From NCBI RefSeq assembly GCF_039872765.1, contig NZ_JBDPZC010000011.1, forward strand, positions 62,001-126,000: a stretch of DNA of 64,000 bases. Direction: 5' to 3'. Within the stretch, counting starts at the first letter, position 1, and each line of letters begins with the position of its first letter. Made by a program: the position numbers and the translations under genes. The notes under the pieces are model-generated. The model saw nothing but the letters and a program-made list of their open reading frames with translations. It did not search any database and had not been told where the DNA came from. This document shows, piece after piece, positions 8,104-16,376 of this stretch. This DNA is from Roseateles_B flavus. Lineage in GTDB: Bacteria > Pseudomonadota > Gammaproteobacteria > Burkholderiales > Burkholderiaceae_C.

Positions 8104-9156
8104 TCAGGCGCTGAGCTGGCGGCGCACGGCCGCGCCGAACGCCGCCGTGCTGGCCTGCCCGCCCGCGTCGCGGGTCCGCAGGCCTGAAGCCACGGTGGCG
8201 GTGACGGCCTGGACCATCCGGTCGTGCGCCGTCTTGAGGCCGTGGTCGCGCAGCAGCAGCGCGACGCTCAGCAGCGCGCCGGCCGGGTTGGCGAGGCCCT
8301 GGCCGGCGATGTCCGGCGCGCTGCCGTGCACGGGCTCGTACAGCCCCAGGAAATGGGGGTGATCGGGATTGCGGTTGGCGGAGGGACTGAAGCCGATTCC
8401 GCCGGCCATCTGCGCGGCCAGGTCCGAGAGGATGTCGCCGAAGAGATTCGAGGCCACCACCACGTCGAAGCGGCCCGGGTCGCGCACGAGCTCCATGCAG
8501 GCGGCGTCGATGTACATGTGCCGGGCCTCGATGCCGGGGTGCTCGGCGGCGACGTCGCGGAAGACCTCGCGCCACAGAGCGCCGGCGAACTTCATCGCAT
8601 TGCCCTTGTCGCAGAGCATCACGCTGCGCCGGCCTTCGGTGGCCGCATGGCGGAAGGCGCAGCGCACGATGCGCTCCACCGCTTCACGCGTGAAGATGGC
8701 GTTCTCGATCGCCAGGACGTTGCGGCCGCCGCGGGACAGGAGGCCGCCGCTGGCGGTGTAGACATCCTCGGTGTTCTCCCGGAACACCACGCAGTCCAGC
8801 AGCTGCTCGCGGAACAGGCCGTTGAGCGCTCTGAACGCATAGGGGCGGTAGTTGACGTAGAGGTCCAGCTCCTGCCGCAGCCGCAGCAGGATGCCGCGAC
8901 CGTAGGCGTCGTCCCGGATGCGCGGGTCGCCGACCGCGCCGAACAGAACGGCGTGGTAGTCGTCGCGAACGCGCCCGACGAAGGCGTCGGGCAGCAGTTC
9001 GCCAGTGCTCAGATAGTGGTCGGCGCCGAAGGGGAACTCGTCAACGGACAGGTCGACCCCTTCCTGGTCGCACAGCAGGCGAAGGGCCTGCAGGGCCTCC
9101 GACAGGACTTCGGGTCCGATGCCGTCTCCGGCGATGGCTGCAATCTTCAAATTCAT
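8104..9156 (-). CDS. LeuB-like beta-decarboxylating dehydrogenase
   Basis: This 350-residue NAD(P)-dependent enzyme has the full isocitrate/isopropylmalate dehydrogenase pattern: I-A-G-D-G-I-G-P-E at the N-terminus, F-R-E-N-T-E-D-V-Y, C-D-K-G-N-A-M-K, N-L-F-G-D-I-L-S-D-L-A, and Y-E-P-V-H-G-S-A-P-D-I-A-G near the C-terminus. The R-E-N-T-E-D variant resembles the isocitrate/homoisocitrate/tartrate dehydrogenase side of the family more than classic LeuB (which has E-L-T-G-G-I-Y). It would oxidise and decarboxylate a 3-alkylmalate to give a 2-keto acid one carbon longer. First gene of a five-gene leftward operon; it starts 86 bp from the divergent aldo/keto reductase. Confidence 0.9.
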   Translation of the reverse strand: MNLKIAAIAGDGIGPEVLSEALQALRLLCDQEGVDLSVDEFPFGADHYLSTGELLPDAFVGRVRDDYHAVLFGAVGDPRIRDDAYGRGILLRLRQELDLYVNYRPYAFRALNGLFREQLLDCVVFRENTEDVYTASGGLLSRGGRNVLAIENAIFTREAVERIVRCAFRHAATEGRRSVMLCDKGNAMKFAGALWREVFRDVAAEHPGIEARHMYIDAACMELVRDPGRFDVVVASNLFGDILSDLAAQMAGGIGFSPSANRNPDHPHFLGLYEPVHGSAPDIAGQGLANPAGALLSVALLLRDHGLKTAHDRMVQAVTATVASGLRTRDAGGQASTAAFGAAVRRQLSA

Positions 9157-9242
9157 CTCAGGCGCTCCAGCGCGTGCTTGTGGTTGCTAACGATCTGATG
9201 TGATGATCCGGGCCCGGCATGTCCATGAAAGGAACTTCCTCT

Positions 9243-10274
9243 ATGCAACGTCGTTGGCTGGGCGATCACGCCCTTTCCGTGCCCGTCCTGACCCTGGGGA
9301 CGGCGAGCTTTGCGCCTGGCGCCTGGTCGGGAGGCGACGTGGCCGAGGCCCGGCGGATGGTCGACATCTGTCTGGATGCCGGGCTCAACATGTTCGATAC
9401 CGCTGACGTGTATTCCGGCGGCAATGCCGAGCGGGTGCTGGGCCAGGCGCTGGCCGGCCGGCGGGACCGGACCCTGATCTCGACCAAGGTCGGCCTGCGC
9501 AGCGGCCCGGGACCGGACGAGGTGGGCGCCTCCCGCCGGCATCTGCTGGCCGCGGTGGACGGCATGCTGCAGCGCCTGCAGACCGACTACATCGATCTGC
9601 TGCAGCTCCATTCCTTCGATGCGCTGACGCCCGTCGAGGAGACCATGGAGACCCTGGACGGCCTGGTGCGCGCCGGCAAGGTGAGGCAGCTGGGCGTTTC
9701 CAATTTCGCGGGCTGGCAGCTGATGAAGGCGCAGTCGGCCGCCCTGCACCGCGGCTGGCAGCCTTTGGTGGCGCACCAGGTCTACTACTCGCTCATCGGC
9801 CGTGACTACGAATGGGAGCTGATGCCCCTGGGCCTGGACCAGGGCATCTCGGCCCTGGTCTGGAGCCCGCTGGGCTGGGGACGGCTGCGGGGCGGCACGG
9901 CCGCTGCGGCCGGCGCGCGCCACCAGGAGCAGACGCCCCCCTACGCGCCGCCGGTGTACGACGAGGCCCTGCTGCAGCGCGTGCTGGCCGCGCTGGGCGA
10001 TGTCGCGCGTGACACCGGTAGGAGCGAGGCGCAGGTCGCCCTGAACTGGCTGCTGCAACGGCCGACCGTGGCCAGCCTCATCATCGGCGTCAGCAGCGAA
10101 GCACAGCTGCGCAGCAACATCGAGGCCACCGGCTGGTGCCTCGACGATGCGCACATGCGTCGGCTGGACGAGGCCAGCGCCCCGTCGGTGCCCTATCCGT
10201 ATTGGCATCAGCGCGCCTTTCCTGAACGCAATCCCTTGCTGCCGTTCATTGACCCGCCTGCTGCGCATCGTTGA
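9243..10274 (+). CDS. Aldo/keto reductase
   Basis: This 343-residue TIM-barrel NADPH oxidoreductase carries the AKR catalytic tetrad: Asp in F-D-T-A-D-V-Y, Tyr in the same motif, Lys in S-T-K-V-G-L, and His in L-Q-L-H-S-F-D. G-V-S-N-F-A-G-W and S-P-L-G-W-G-R-L-R-G-G are typical of the AKR11/12-like group. The ATG at 9243 is preferred because GGAA lies 8-9 nt upstream; ATGs at 9219 and 9225 are alternatives. Its 3' end overlaps the end of the convergent MFS gene by 29 bp. In this cluster it could reduce an enone or ketone of the prephenate-derived ring, a job done in bacilysin synthesis by the SDR enzyme BacG, but that is inference. Confidence 0.88.
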   Translation: MQRRWLGDHALSVPVLTLGTASFAPGAWSGGDVAEARRMVDICLDAGLNMFDTADVYSGGNAERVLGQALAGRRDRTLISTKVGLRSGPGPDEVGASRRHLLAAVDGMLQRLQTDYIDLLQLHSFDALTPVEETMETLDGLVRAGKVRQLGVSNFAGWQLMKAQSAALHRGWQPLVAHQVYYSLIGRDYEWELMPLGLDQGISALVWSPLGWGRLRGGTAAAAGARHQEQTPPYAPPVYDEALLQRVLAALGDVARDTGRSEAQVALNWLLQRPTVASLIIGVSSEAQLRSNIEATGWCLDDAHMRRLDEASAPSVPYPYWHQRAFPERNPLLPFIDPPAAHR

Positions 10275-11574
10275 CGCGCAAGGCCAGGCCGCCGGTGACC
10301 GACAGCAGGAGCGACAGGAGCACGATGCCGCCTGCCAGCAGGGCCACCATCAGCCCCAGCACGGCGGCCTGCCCGCTGCCCCACGGCGCGGCGATCCACG
10401 ACTCGCTCGCGACCAGCGGCGCGAAGAGGCGCTGCGACAAGGGGATGGACAGCAGCACGGCCACCGGCGCCAGCGAGGACGCCACCATCGAGCGCAGCGA
10501 GAACACGCGGCCCTGGTAGACCAGAGGCACGGACGACTGCCAGGTCGTCTGGCTGGCTGCATTGACGGCCGAGGCCAGCAGCCCGATGCCGAATGCGCAG
10601 ACGTAGAGCATGAAGTCGACCCGGCTGAGGCTCCACACGACCATGGTGGCGGCCTCGGCGGCGATGCCGGCCAGGATGACGCGGTTGAGGTCCGTGCGCT
10701 GCCCGATCCGGCTGAACACCAGCCCGCCGATCAGCACACCCAGCCCATCGCCCGCAAAGCACAGGCCGAGGACGTGGGTGTTCGCGAAGGAAAGGACATA
10801 CGGCGACTGCGTGACCACGAACACCGAGAAGGCGAAGTTCGCCGCGGCGAAATAGCCCAGCAGCCGGCACAGGTCCGGGCGTCCGCGTAGCCAGGCCAGG
10901 CCCTCCTTCATCTCGTGCCACAGGCCCTGCAGCGCCCCCTGGCCGGGTTTGCGCGCGGCACTCGCCGACGCGGGCTCGTCGAACCTGATCATCACCAGCG
11001 TGCACAGCAGCAGGACGTAGCTCAGTGAGGTGAAGGCGAGGATGGTCCCCATGCCCATCCACTGCAGGATCGCGGCGCCGGTGACGGGGCCGGCCATGAC
11101 CGTGATGGCCCGGCAGGATTCGGCGATGCCGTTCACGCGACCCAGCTGCGGCGCAGGCGTCAGCAGGGACACCGCAGCGCCCAGCGCCGGCCAGCGGAAG
11201 GCCTCGGCGGTGGCCAGCACCACCATGGCCATCCCGACCAGCGGCACCTGGAGCTGACCGGCCTGCAGGGCCAGCCAGGCGGCGGCTGTGGCCGCCAGCG
11301 CTGCCAGCTCGCAGCCGATCAGCACCGTCTTCTTGGGCAGGCGATCGACCCAGACGCCCGCGAGCGGCGAGACCAGCACGCCCGGCAACATCGCCAGCAC
11401 GGCCAGCCAAGCGAAGATCTCGTAGGAACCGGTGGTCTTGTAGACCCAGACGTCCAGCGCGAAGGTGGTGAGCAAGGCCCCGAACGCGCTGATCGACCGC
11501 CCGGAGACGAGCACGTACACCGGGAGCAGGGAAGGAGTCGGCCCGGTCAGGGCCTGTTGGGTTTGCGTGTTCAT
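10246..11574 (-). CDS. MFS exporter, product efflux or self-resistance candidate
   Basis: A 442-residue integral membrane protein with about 12 hydrophobic segments and the MFS loop motif in G-V-W-V-D-R-L-P-K-K between segments 2 and 3. The overall sequence resembles the MFS_3/EntS-like drug and siderophore exporters. Its start overlaps the thioesterase stop by 4 nt (ATGA), so it is the last gene of the operon that begins with the LeuC-like gene. Bacilysin clusters carry an MFS exporter (BacE) that exports the product and protects the host; the same role is proposed here. Confidence 0.88.
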   Translation of the reverse strand: MNTQTQQALTGPTPSLLPVYVLVSGRSISAFGALLTTFALDVWVYKTTGSYEIFAWLAVLAMLPGVLVSPLAGVWVDRLPKKTVLIGCELAALAATAAAWLALQAGQLQVPLVGMAMVVLATAEAFRWPALGAAVSLLTPAPQLGRVNGIAESCRAITVMAGPVTGAAILQWMGMGTILAFTSLSYVLLLCTLVMIRFDEPASASAARKPGQGALQGLWHEMKEGLAWLRGRPDLCRLLGYFAAANFAFSVFVVTQSPYVLSFANTHVLGLCFAGDGLGVLIGGLVFSRIGQRTDLNRVILAGIAAEAATMVVWSLSRVDFMLYVCAFGIGLLASAVNAASQTTWQSSVPLVYQGRVFSLRSMVASSLAPVAVLLSIPLSQRLFAPLVASESWIAAPWGSGQAAVLGLMVALLAGGIVLLSLLLSVTGGLALRVNDAQQAGQ

Positions 11575-12443
11575 GGGAAGGACCGGTGAGGGACGATGGG
11601 GTCAGGTCTTGCTGGCTGTGGGTCCAGCAAGGCGGCCAGGGTGTCGACATGCGGCCGACGGAGCATGGAGAAGTGGTCGCCCTGCACGGTGTGCACCCGC
11701 GGAGGCTGGTCGAAGCCCGGGTGCCATTGCGCGTCGCGACGCGGCAGTCCGCACTCGGCGAAGGTCATGTCCGAGGCCAGCACCAGCGTCGTCCGCGCAC
11801 CCGGCAGGCGAGCCTCAGGCTGGAAGCGGAAGCCGGTGTAGTGGCGGAAATGCAGCAGGCGCGCGGCGATCTCCCGCGCCGGCAGGAAGAGCCCATGGCG
11901 TCGAAGGGCGATGCTCAGGCGCTCCGGCGCATCGTCCCAGCCCAGGTCCTGCAAGTCGGCGAGGGCCGGGGCCAGGGCGGGAAGCTGCTGCACCATCGCC
12001 GCGACAAAGGCCTGCAGCGCGCCATGCGCACCGGCCTCGGCGTCCAGCAGGGGCTTGTCGGGCCGGGGGAGGTAGGCGTCCACGATCAGCAGCTGCGACC
12101 AGGCCTGCAAGTCCAGCAGGGCAGCGACCTCGTAGGCGACAAAGGCCCCCGCTGAATGGCCGACCAACCGGTATGGCGGCGGCAGCTCACGCAGGGCCTG
12201 CACGAAGGCCTCGGCCACGTCGGCGAGCCGTGGCGATGCGCCCGACTCGTCCGGGGTGAAGTCGAAGGCCTGGAAAGCATGCACATGCCACCGGCCCGCG
12301 CAGGCCTGGGCCAGCTCGGTGAACTGCCCGTGACCCGCCCCGGCACCGGCCATGCAGACCACATGGCCTGCCTCAGCCGGCGCCTCGCTGCGGAAGCGGT
12401 GCAGCCGGGCCGGGCGGACGGCGAGCGACGCCAGGGCCGTCAT
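11571..12443 (-). CDS. Type II thioesterase (alpha/beta hydrolase)
   Basis: This 290-residue protein has the NRPS/PKS external thioesterase pattern: C-M-A-G-A-G-A-G near residue 30, nucleophile motif G-H-S-A-G-A with Ser97, a catalytic Asp candidate in L-A-S-D, and a catalytic His in G-D-H-F-S-M-L. Such enzymes release amino- or acyl-thioesters from carrier proteins. With a free adenylation domain, a free carrier protein and a P450 in the same cluster, it could release a hydroxylated aminoacyl group, as NikP2 does in nikkomycin synthesis. It overlaps both neighbours by 4 nt. Its last codons contain one copy of the scattered 15-mer GGGGTCAGGTCTTGC (11598-11612). Confidence 0.85.
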   Translation of the reverse strand: MTALASLAVRPARLHRFRSEAPAEAGHVVCMAGAGAGHGQFTELAQACAGRWHVHAFQAFDFTPDESGASPRLADVAEAFVQALRELPPPYRLVGHSAGAFVAYEVAALLDLQAWSQLLIVDAYLPRPDKPLLDAEAGAHGALQAFVAAMVQQLPALAPALADLQDLGWDDAPERLSIALRRHGLFLPAREIAARLLHFRHYTGFRFQPEARLPGARTTLVLASDMTFAECGLPRRDAQWHPGFDQPPRVHTVQGDHFSMLRRPHVDTLAALLDPQPARPDPIVPHRSFP

Positions 12444-13804
12444 GCGCGCCTCGCCAGGGCCACGCCCATGCGCGCGCCGCGCGCCGCGTTGATCACGGGC
12501 ACCACGCCGTCGCGGGCCGGCATCAGCCGCAGGAACACCGCGGCGTCCCGGTTGCCGAAGTACATGGGACCGGCGCAGACCTCGTACCTGACGGGCGCAC
12601 CGCCGCAGTCGACCTCAAGCCGGAACAGCTCGTGCACCGTCTCCTGCAGCACGCAGGGCTCGCCGCTGGCCAGTGCACGATCCAGCTCGGCACGCCATTG
12701 CGCGTCCGTGCAGTTGGCGCCCACCACGACACCGGCGCCGCCGAACTGCCGCGTCGGCTTCAGCACCAGGGACTCGCGCTGCTCGAGGGCCGTCGACAGG
12801 CGTTCCTGGCGCAGCCGCTGCGTGAGCGGCAGGGTCCGGGCGATCAGCTGGCGCTCAGCGTCCGACCAGTGCCTCGCGTACTCGGGCGAGGTCAGCAGCT
12901 CCAGGTTGCACTTGTTGTCGAAGAGGATGTTGACCGGCGGCGCGATGAAGTCCACCAGGCCGGCCGCATCAGCAGCCACCAGGTCCAGCACCAGGCGACG
13001 TGGCACCTTGAAAGTCTGCAGTTCGGAGAAGGTGAAGGCCGTGAACACCAGGTCCACGCGCTGCTCGCCGAAGTAGACGCCGTCGTCCCGCACGCACAGA
13101 TCCTGGACATTGCCCTTGCAGTGGCGGAAGCCGCTGTCGCGAATGCCCTGGACGAAGTCCGCATGCTGGGCATTGGCCTGAGCCACCTCGGCGGGATCTG
13201 CCAGGGCCTCGAAGAACAGCGGCTCGACGCCTTGCCCGCGGCGCGCGGCACTGGCGCGGGCCACAGCGCGCACGGCGTCGCCCCAGCAGGCGAGGGTGTC
13301 GGGCGCCTGGGCCTTCACTCCTTGCCCGGCCAGGTGCCGGCCAAATGGCGAGGCGCGGAACTCCGTCACCATGCGGTTGCAGTCGGCAATGCCGCCGATG
13401 GGCGGCGCGATGTTCATCTCGACGATGCGGAAGGCCTCCGGCGTCAGCAGGCAGTCGGGCCGTGCGAAGCGGGTGGCGACCTCGATGCTGCGCGCCGTGC
13501 ACATTGGCAGCAGGAAGGCGGCCTCATCATCCGGGCAGCCCTGGAAGCGCAGCCAGGCGGCGTAGTCCCCGCCGTAGATCCGCTGTGGGATGGAGAGGAT
13601 CAGCGCCAGCACCGCGCGTCCCGAGTGGACGAGATCGTCCAGGAACGAGGCACTGAACAGGGGCAGGGGATAGATCACGGGCTCGTAGCGCGGCGACACC
13701 CGGTGGAACTGCGCCTGGAAGCCGGCGTCTTCGGCCTGGAGATCGCCGGCCTGAGCGCCGTGCTCGCGCCACGCGAGCTGCTGGAGGGGATCGATGGGAT
13801 TCAT
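12440..13804 (-). CDS. ATP-grasp-like ligase, possibly circularly permuted
   Basis: This 454-residue protein has no close family that I recognise with certainty. The segment L-V-L-K-P-T-R-Q-F-G-G-A-G-V-V-V-G near residue 350, followed by C-V-L-Q-E-T-V, matches the ATP-binding half of ATP-grasp enzymes. Its position late in the chain, after an N-terminal region with D-D-E-A-A-F-L-L-P and F-R-I-V-E-M-N-I-A-P-P-I-G-G, suggests the circularly permuted type (glutathionylspermidine-synthase-like). It probably forms an amide or ester bond with ATP. It has a strong AAGGAGG before its ATG, starts 10 nt after the preceding ATP-grasp gene and overlaps the thioesterase by 4 nt, which places it firmly in the cluster operon. 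Confidence 0.72.
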   Translation of the reverse strand: MNPIDPLQQLAWREHGAQAGDLQAEDAGFQAQFHRVSPRYEPVIYPLPLFSASFLDDLVHSGRAVLALILSIPQRIYGGDYAAWLRFQGCPDDEAAFLLPMCTARSIEVATRFARPDCLLTPEAFRIVEMNIAPPIGGIADCNRMVTEFRASPFGRHLAGQGVKAQAPDTLACWGDAVRAVARASAARRGQGVEPLFFEALADPAEVAQANAQHADFVQGIRDSGFRHCKGNVQDLCVRDDGVYFGEQRVDLVFTAFTFSELQTFKVPRRLVLDLVAADAAGLVDFIAPPVNILFDNKCNLELLTSPEYARHWSDAERQLIARTLPLTQRLRQERLSTALEQRESLVLKPTRQFGGAGVVVGANCTDAQWRAELDRALASGEPCVLQETVHELFRLEVDCGGAPVRYEVCAGPMYFGNRDAAVFLRLMPARDGVVPVINAARGARMGVALARRA

Positions 13805-13814
13805 GCAGCCTCCT

Positions 13815-15062
13815 TCAAGCAGCCAGAGCCGCGGTCGCGGTGGACGCCGCCGGTGCCTGCGGCGGCTCCACTTCGATCCGCACCTGCGCCATGGCGGCCT
13901 CGACGCGCGCCACCGCCTGCTCCCGCGTGGGCGCCTGGACCAGGATGTAGCCCATGCGATCGCCGGAGTGGCGCAGTGGACCGACCTCCTTGCCTACGGC
14001 CAGCGAATGATCCACACGCACGACGCCGGGCATCTGGCGGGCCTCCTCGATGCCCTCCAGCACCGACACGCGGCCTGGCGGCAGGTGGAAGAAGCGGATG
14101 GCCGCTGCCGACGCCGGCTGCTCGGGCAGCGCGGGGAAGTCGCCGGCAAAGCCTTGCAGCGTCGACGTGAACAGGTCCACGCCATGCACGAGTTCGACGA
14201 TCTCGAAGATGCGGTCGCCGCCGGTGCGCGTGTGCGTCTCCACGAGCCGCGGTCCGTCGGCGGTGACGATGATCTCGGTGTGCGAAGGGCCATGGCGATG
14301 GCCGACCGCCTCCAGCACACGCAGCGTCATGGCCTCGATCTGCGCCAGGGTGTCCGCCGGCAGGCTGGAGGGATGCGTGTGCCCCAGCTCCACGAAGTTG
14401 GGTGCGCCCGTGGTGATCTTGTCGGTGGTGCCGAGGATGCGGTGCTGTCCGTCCCAGCTGATGCCCTCGACACTGACCTCCGGACCCACCATGTACTGCT
14501 CCACCAGCACATGCGCATGCGGGTGCGTACGCAGAATGCGATCGACCGCCTCGGCCACCTCGGACGCCGCGGTGAGCTTGCGCACGCAGTCGCTGCCCGA
14601 GGCGTTGACCGGCTTGACGATGACCGGCCACCCGACCTTCGACGCGAAGTCCAGCACCTCCTGCGCCGAGGACGCCAGCGCGAAGGGAATGGAGGGGATG
14701 CCTGCATCGACGAGGCGCTGTCGCATCAGCCCCTTGTCCCGGGCCAGCTCCACCGCGGCCAGCGGGTTGCTGAAGAGCTGCAGCCGGTCGCCGATCCTGG
14801 CGGCGTTCAGCACGCCGTACTCCTGGAAGGAGATGACCGCATCGAAGGGCTGCTCGCGGTGCATCGCGCAGGCGACTTCCACCACTTCGGGGCTGTTCAT
14901 CGGCAGGGTGGCGAGGTGGTCAGCCACCTCGAAGTCGCGGGTCTTGAGGTCGCTCTTGCGCTGGATGACGGTGAGGTCGAAGCCGCAGGCCTTGGACTTC
15001 TCGAACAGGTCCGTCCAGCCGCCAATCATCAGGAGTCGCTTGCGCGTCATGTTGCTGTTCAT
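13815..15062 (-). CDS. ATP-grasp amino acid ligase (BacD/carnosine-synthase-like)
   Basis: This 415-residue ligase has an N-terminal domain (about 1-110) that starts L-L-M-I-G-G-W. The ATP-grasp domain includes V-I-V-K-P-V-N-A-S-G-S-D, V-L-V-E-Q-Y-M-V-G-P-E-V-S-V-E-G, P-S-H-T-E-I-I-V and R-L-V-E-T-H-T-R-T-G-G-D. The H-T-E-I and V-E-x-x-x-R pattern is that of L-amino-acid ligases such as BacD, which join a carboxyl group to an amine through an acyl phosphate. It is likely to form a peptide bond in the cluster product. The ATG at 15062 is used; 15050 is also possible. It lies 22 bp after the LeuC-like gene in the same operon. Confidence 0.87.
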   Translation of the reverse strand: MNSNMTRKRLLMIGGWTDLFEKSKACGFDLTVIQRKSDLKTRDFEVADHLATLPMNSPEVVEVACAMHREQPFDAVISFQEYGVLNAARIGDRLQLFSNPLAAVELARDKGLMRQRLVDAGIPSIPFALASSAQEVLDFASKVGWPVIVKPVNASGSDCVRKLTAASEVAEAVDRILRTHPHAHVLVEQYMVGPEVSVEGISWDGQHRILGTTDKITTGAPNFVELGHTHPSSLPADTLAQIEAMTLRVLEAVGHRHGPSHTEIIVTADGPRLVETHTRTGGDRIFEIVELVHGVDLFTSTLQGFAGDFPALPEQPASAAAIRFFHLPPGRVSVLEGIEEARQMPGVVRVDHSLAVGKEVGPLRHSGDRMGYILVQAPTREQAVARVEAAMAQVRIEVEPPQAPAASTATAALAA

Positions 15063-15083
15063 GTTGCGGATTCCATCCAGGGC

Positions 15084-16349
15084 TCAGAGATCGTCCGGGC
15101 TGCAGATGTAGCCCTTGAGTGCCGAGGCCGCGGCCACGTAGGGGTTGCACAGGTAGACGCTGGCCGAGCTGGAGCCCATGCGGCCGACGAAGTTGCGGTT
15201 GGAGGTGGAGAGGCACACCTCGCCATCGCCCAGGATGCCCATGTGGCCGCCCACACAGGCGCCGCAGGTGGCCGGGGTGATCGCTGCGCCAGCGCGTGAG
15301 AAAACCTCCAGCAGGCCATTGGCCGCCATCTGGGTGAAGATGTCCTGGGTGCCGGGCGTCACGATGAGGCGGACGTCCGGATGGACGTCACCGCGGCTCA
15401 GGATCTCCGCGGCCTGGCGCATGTCCTCGATGCGGCCGTTGGTGCAGGAGCCGATGAAGACCTGATCGATCTTGACCGGCTGCGAGGACAGCGCGGAGAC
15501 CTCGCAGACGTTGTCCGGCGTGGACGGGCGCGCGACCAGGCACTTCAGGGCGCTGATGTCCAGCTCGACCACCTGCGCGTAGTGGGCGTCGGGGTCCGCG
15601 TGCACCGCCTCGATGGGGCGGTGACTGAACTTCGACAGGAATTCGCGGGTCACGTCGTCCACGGGGAAGGAGGCCGCCTTGGCGCCGGCCTCTATGCCCA
15701 TGTTGCAGATGGTGATGCGATCGGAGATGGAGAGGTCCGCCACGCCTTCGCCGGTGAACTCGATGCTCTCGTAGGTCGCGCCGTCGATGGTGAGCCGGGC
15801 CAGCAGCGCCAGCGCGATGTCCTTGCCCTGGACGTAGCGGCCCTTGCGCCCGTGCAGCACCACCTTGATGGTCTGCGGTACGCGGAACCACAGCTTGCCT
15901 GTGGCCAGCGCGTAGGCGAAGTCGGTGCTGCCCACGCCCGTGCCGAAGGCGCCGAAAGCGCCGTAGGTGCAGGTGTGGCTGTCCGCGCCGATGATGAGGT
16001 CACCGGGGAAGGTCAGCCCCGCATCGGGTAGCACGTGGTGGCAGATGCCGCCTCGGCCCACCTCGAAGTGATGCGCGATCCCGTGCTTGCGTGCGAACTC
16101 GCGCGTGACACGCGAGGCGTTGGCCGAGACGATGTCCTTGGCCGGCACGTAGTGGTCCTGCACGAGCACCACGCGTTCCGGATGGGCCACGCGACCGCCG
16201 AACTTTTCGAACTGCTTGGCCGCGATCGGCAAGGTGCCGTCCGTCGCCATCATCAGGTCGATGTCGGCGAACACGATGTCACCGGGCTTTACGGATCGAC
16301 CCGCATGTTTCGAAAGTACCTTCTGTGCAAAAGTCAAACCTGTCATCAT
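15084..16349 (-). CDS. LeuC-like (homo)aconitase-family large subunit
   Basis: This 421-residue [4Fe-4S] hydro-lyase is of the archaeal/LeuC2 type. Landmarks are Q-D-H-Y-V-P-A-K-D, G-A-D-S-H-T-C-T-Y-G-A-F, I-G-S-C-T-N-G-R-I-E-D and T-C-G-A-C-V-G-G-H-M-G. The three Cys (D-S-H-T-C, S-C-T-N and C-G-A-C) bind the cluster. It would isomerise the 2-alkylmalate made by the LeuA-like enzyme, together with the LeuD-like subunit encoded about 7 kb away in another operon. The gap to the divergent ATP-grasp gene is only 27 bp. Either of two adjacent ATGs (16349, 16346) could be used. Confidence 0.92.
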   Translation of the reverse strand: MMTGLTFAQKVLSKHAGRSVKPGDIVFADIDLMMATDGTLPIAAKQFEKFGGRVAHPERVVLVQDHYVPAKDIVSANASRVTREFARKHGIAHHFEVGRGGICHHVLPDAGLTFPGDLIIGADSHTCTYGAFGAFGTGVGSTDFAYALATGKLWFRVPQTIKVVLHGRKGRYVQGKDIALALLARLTIDGATYESIEFTGEGVADLSISDRITICNMGIEAGAKAASFPVDDVTREFLSKFSHRPIEAVHADPDAHYAQVVELDISALKCLVARPSTPDNVCEVSALSSQPVKIDQVFIGSCTNGRIEDMRQAAEILSRGDVHPDVRLIVTPGTQDIFTQMAANGLLEVFSRAGAAITPATCGACVGGHMGILGDGEVCLSTSNRNFVGRMGSSSASVYLCNPYVAAASALKGYICSPDDL

Positions 16350-16376
16350 CGCCTACCGTTTTGAACAATTATTTGA

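Noticed and set aside
10208..11650. A 480-codon frame overlapping the MFS gene
   Set aside because: Shadow frame; the 442-residue MFS frame has proper membrane segments and an ATGA overlap with the thioesterase gene.
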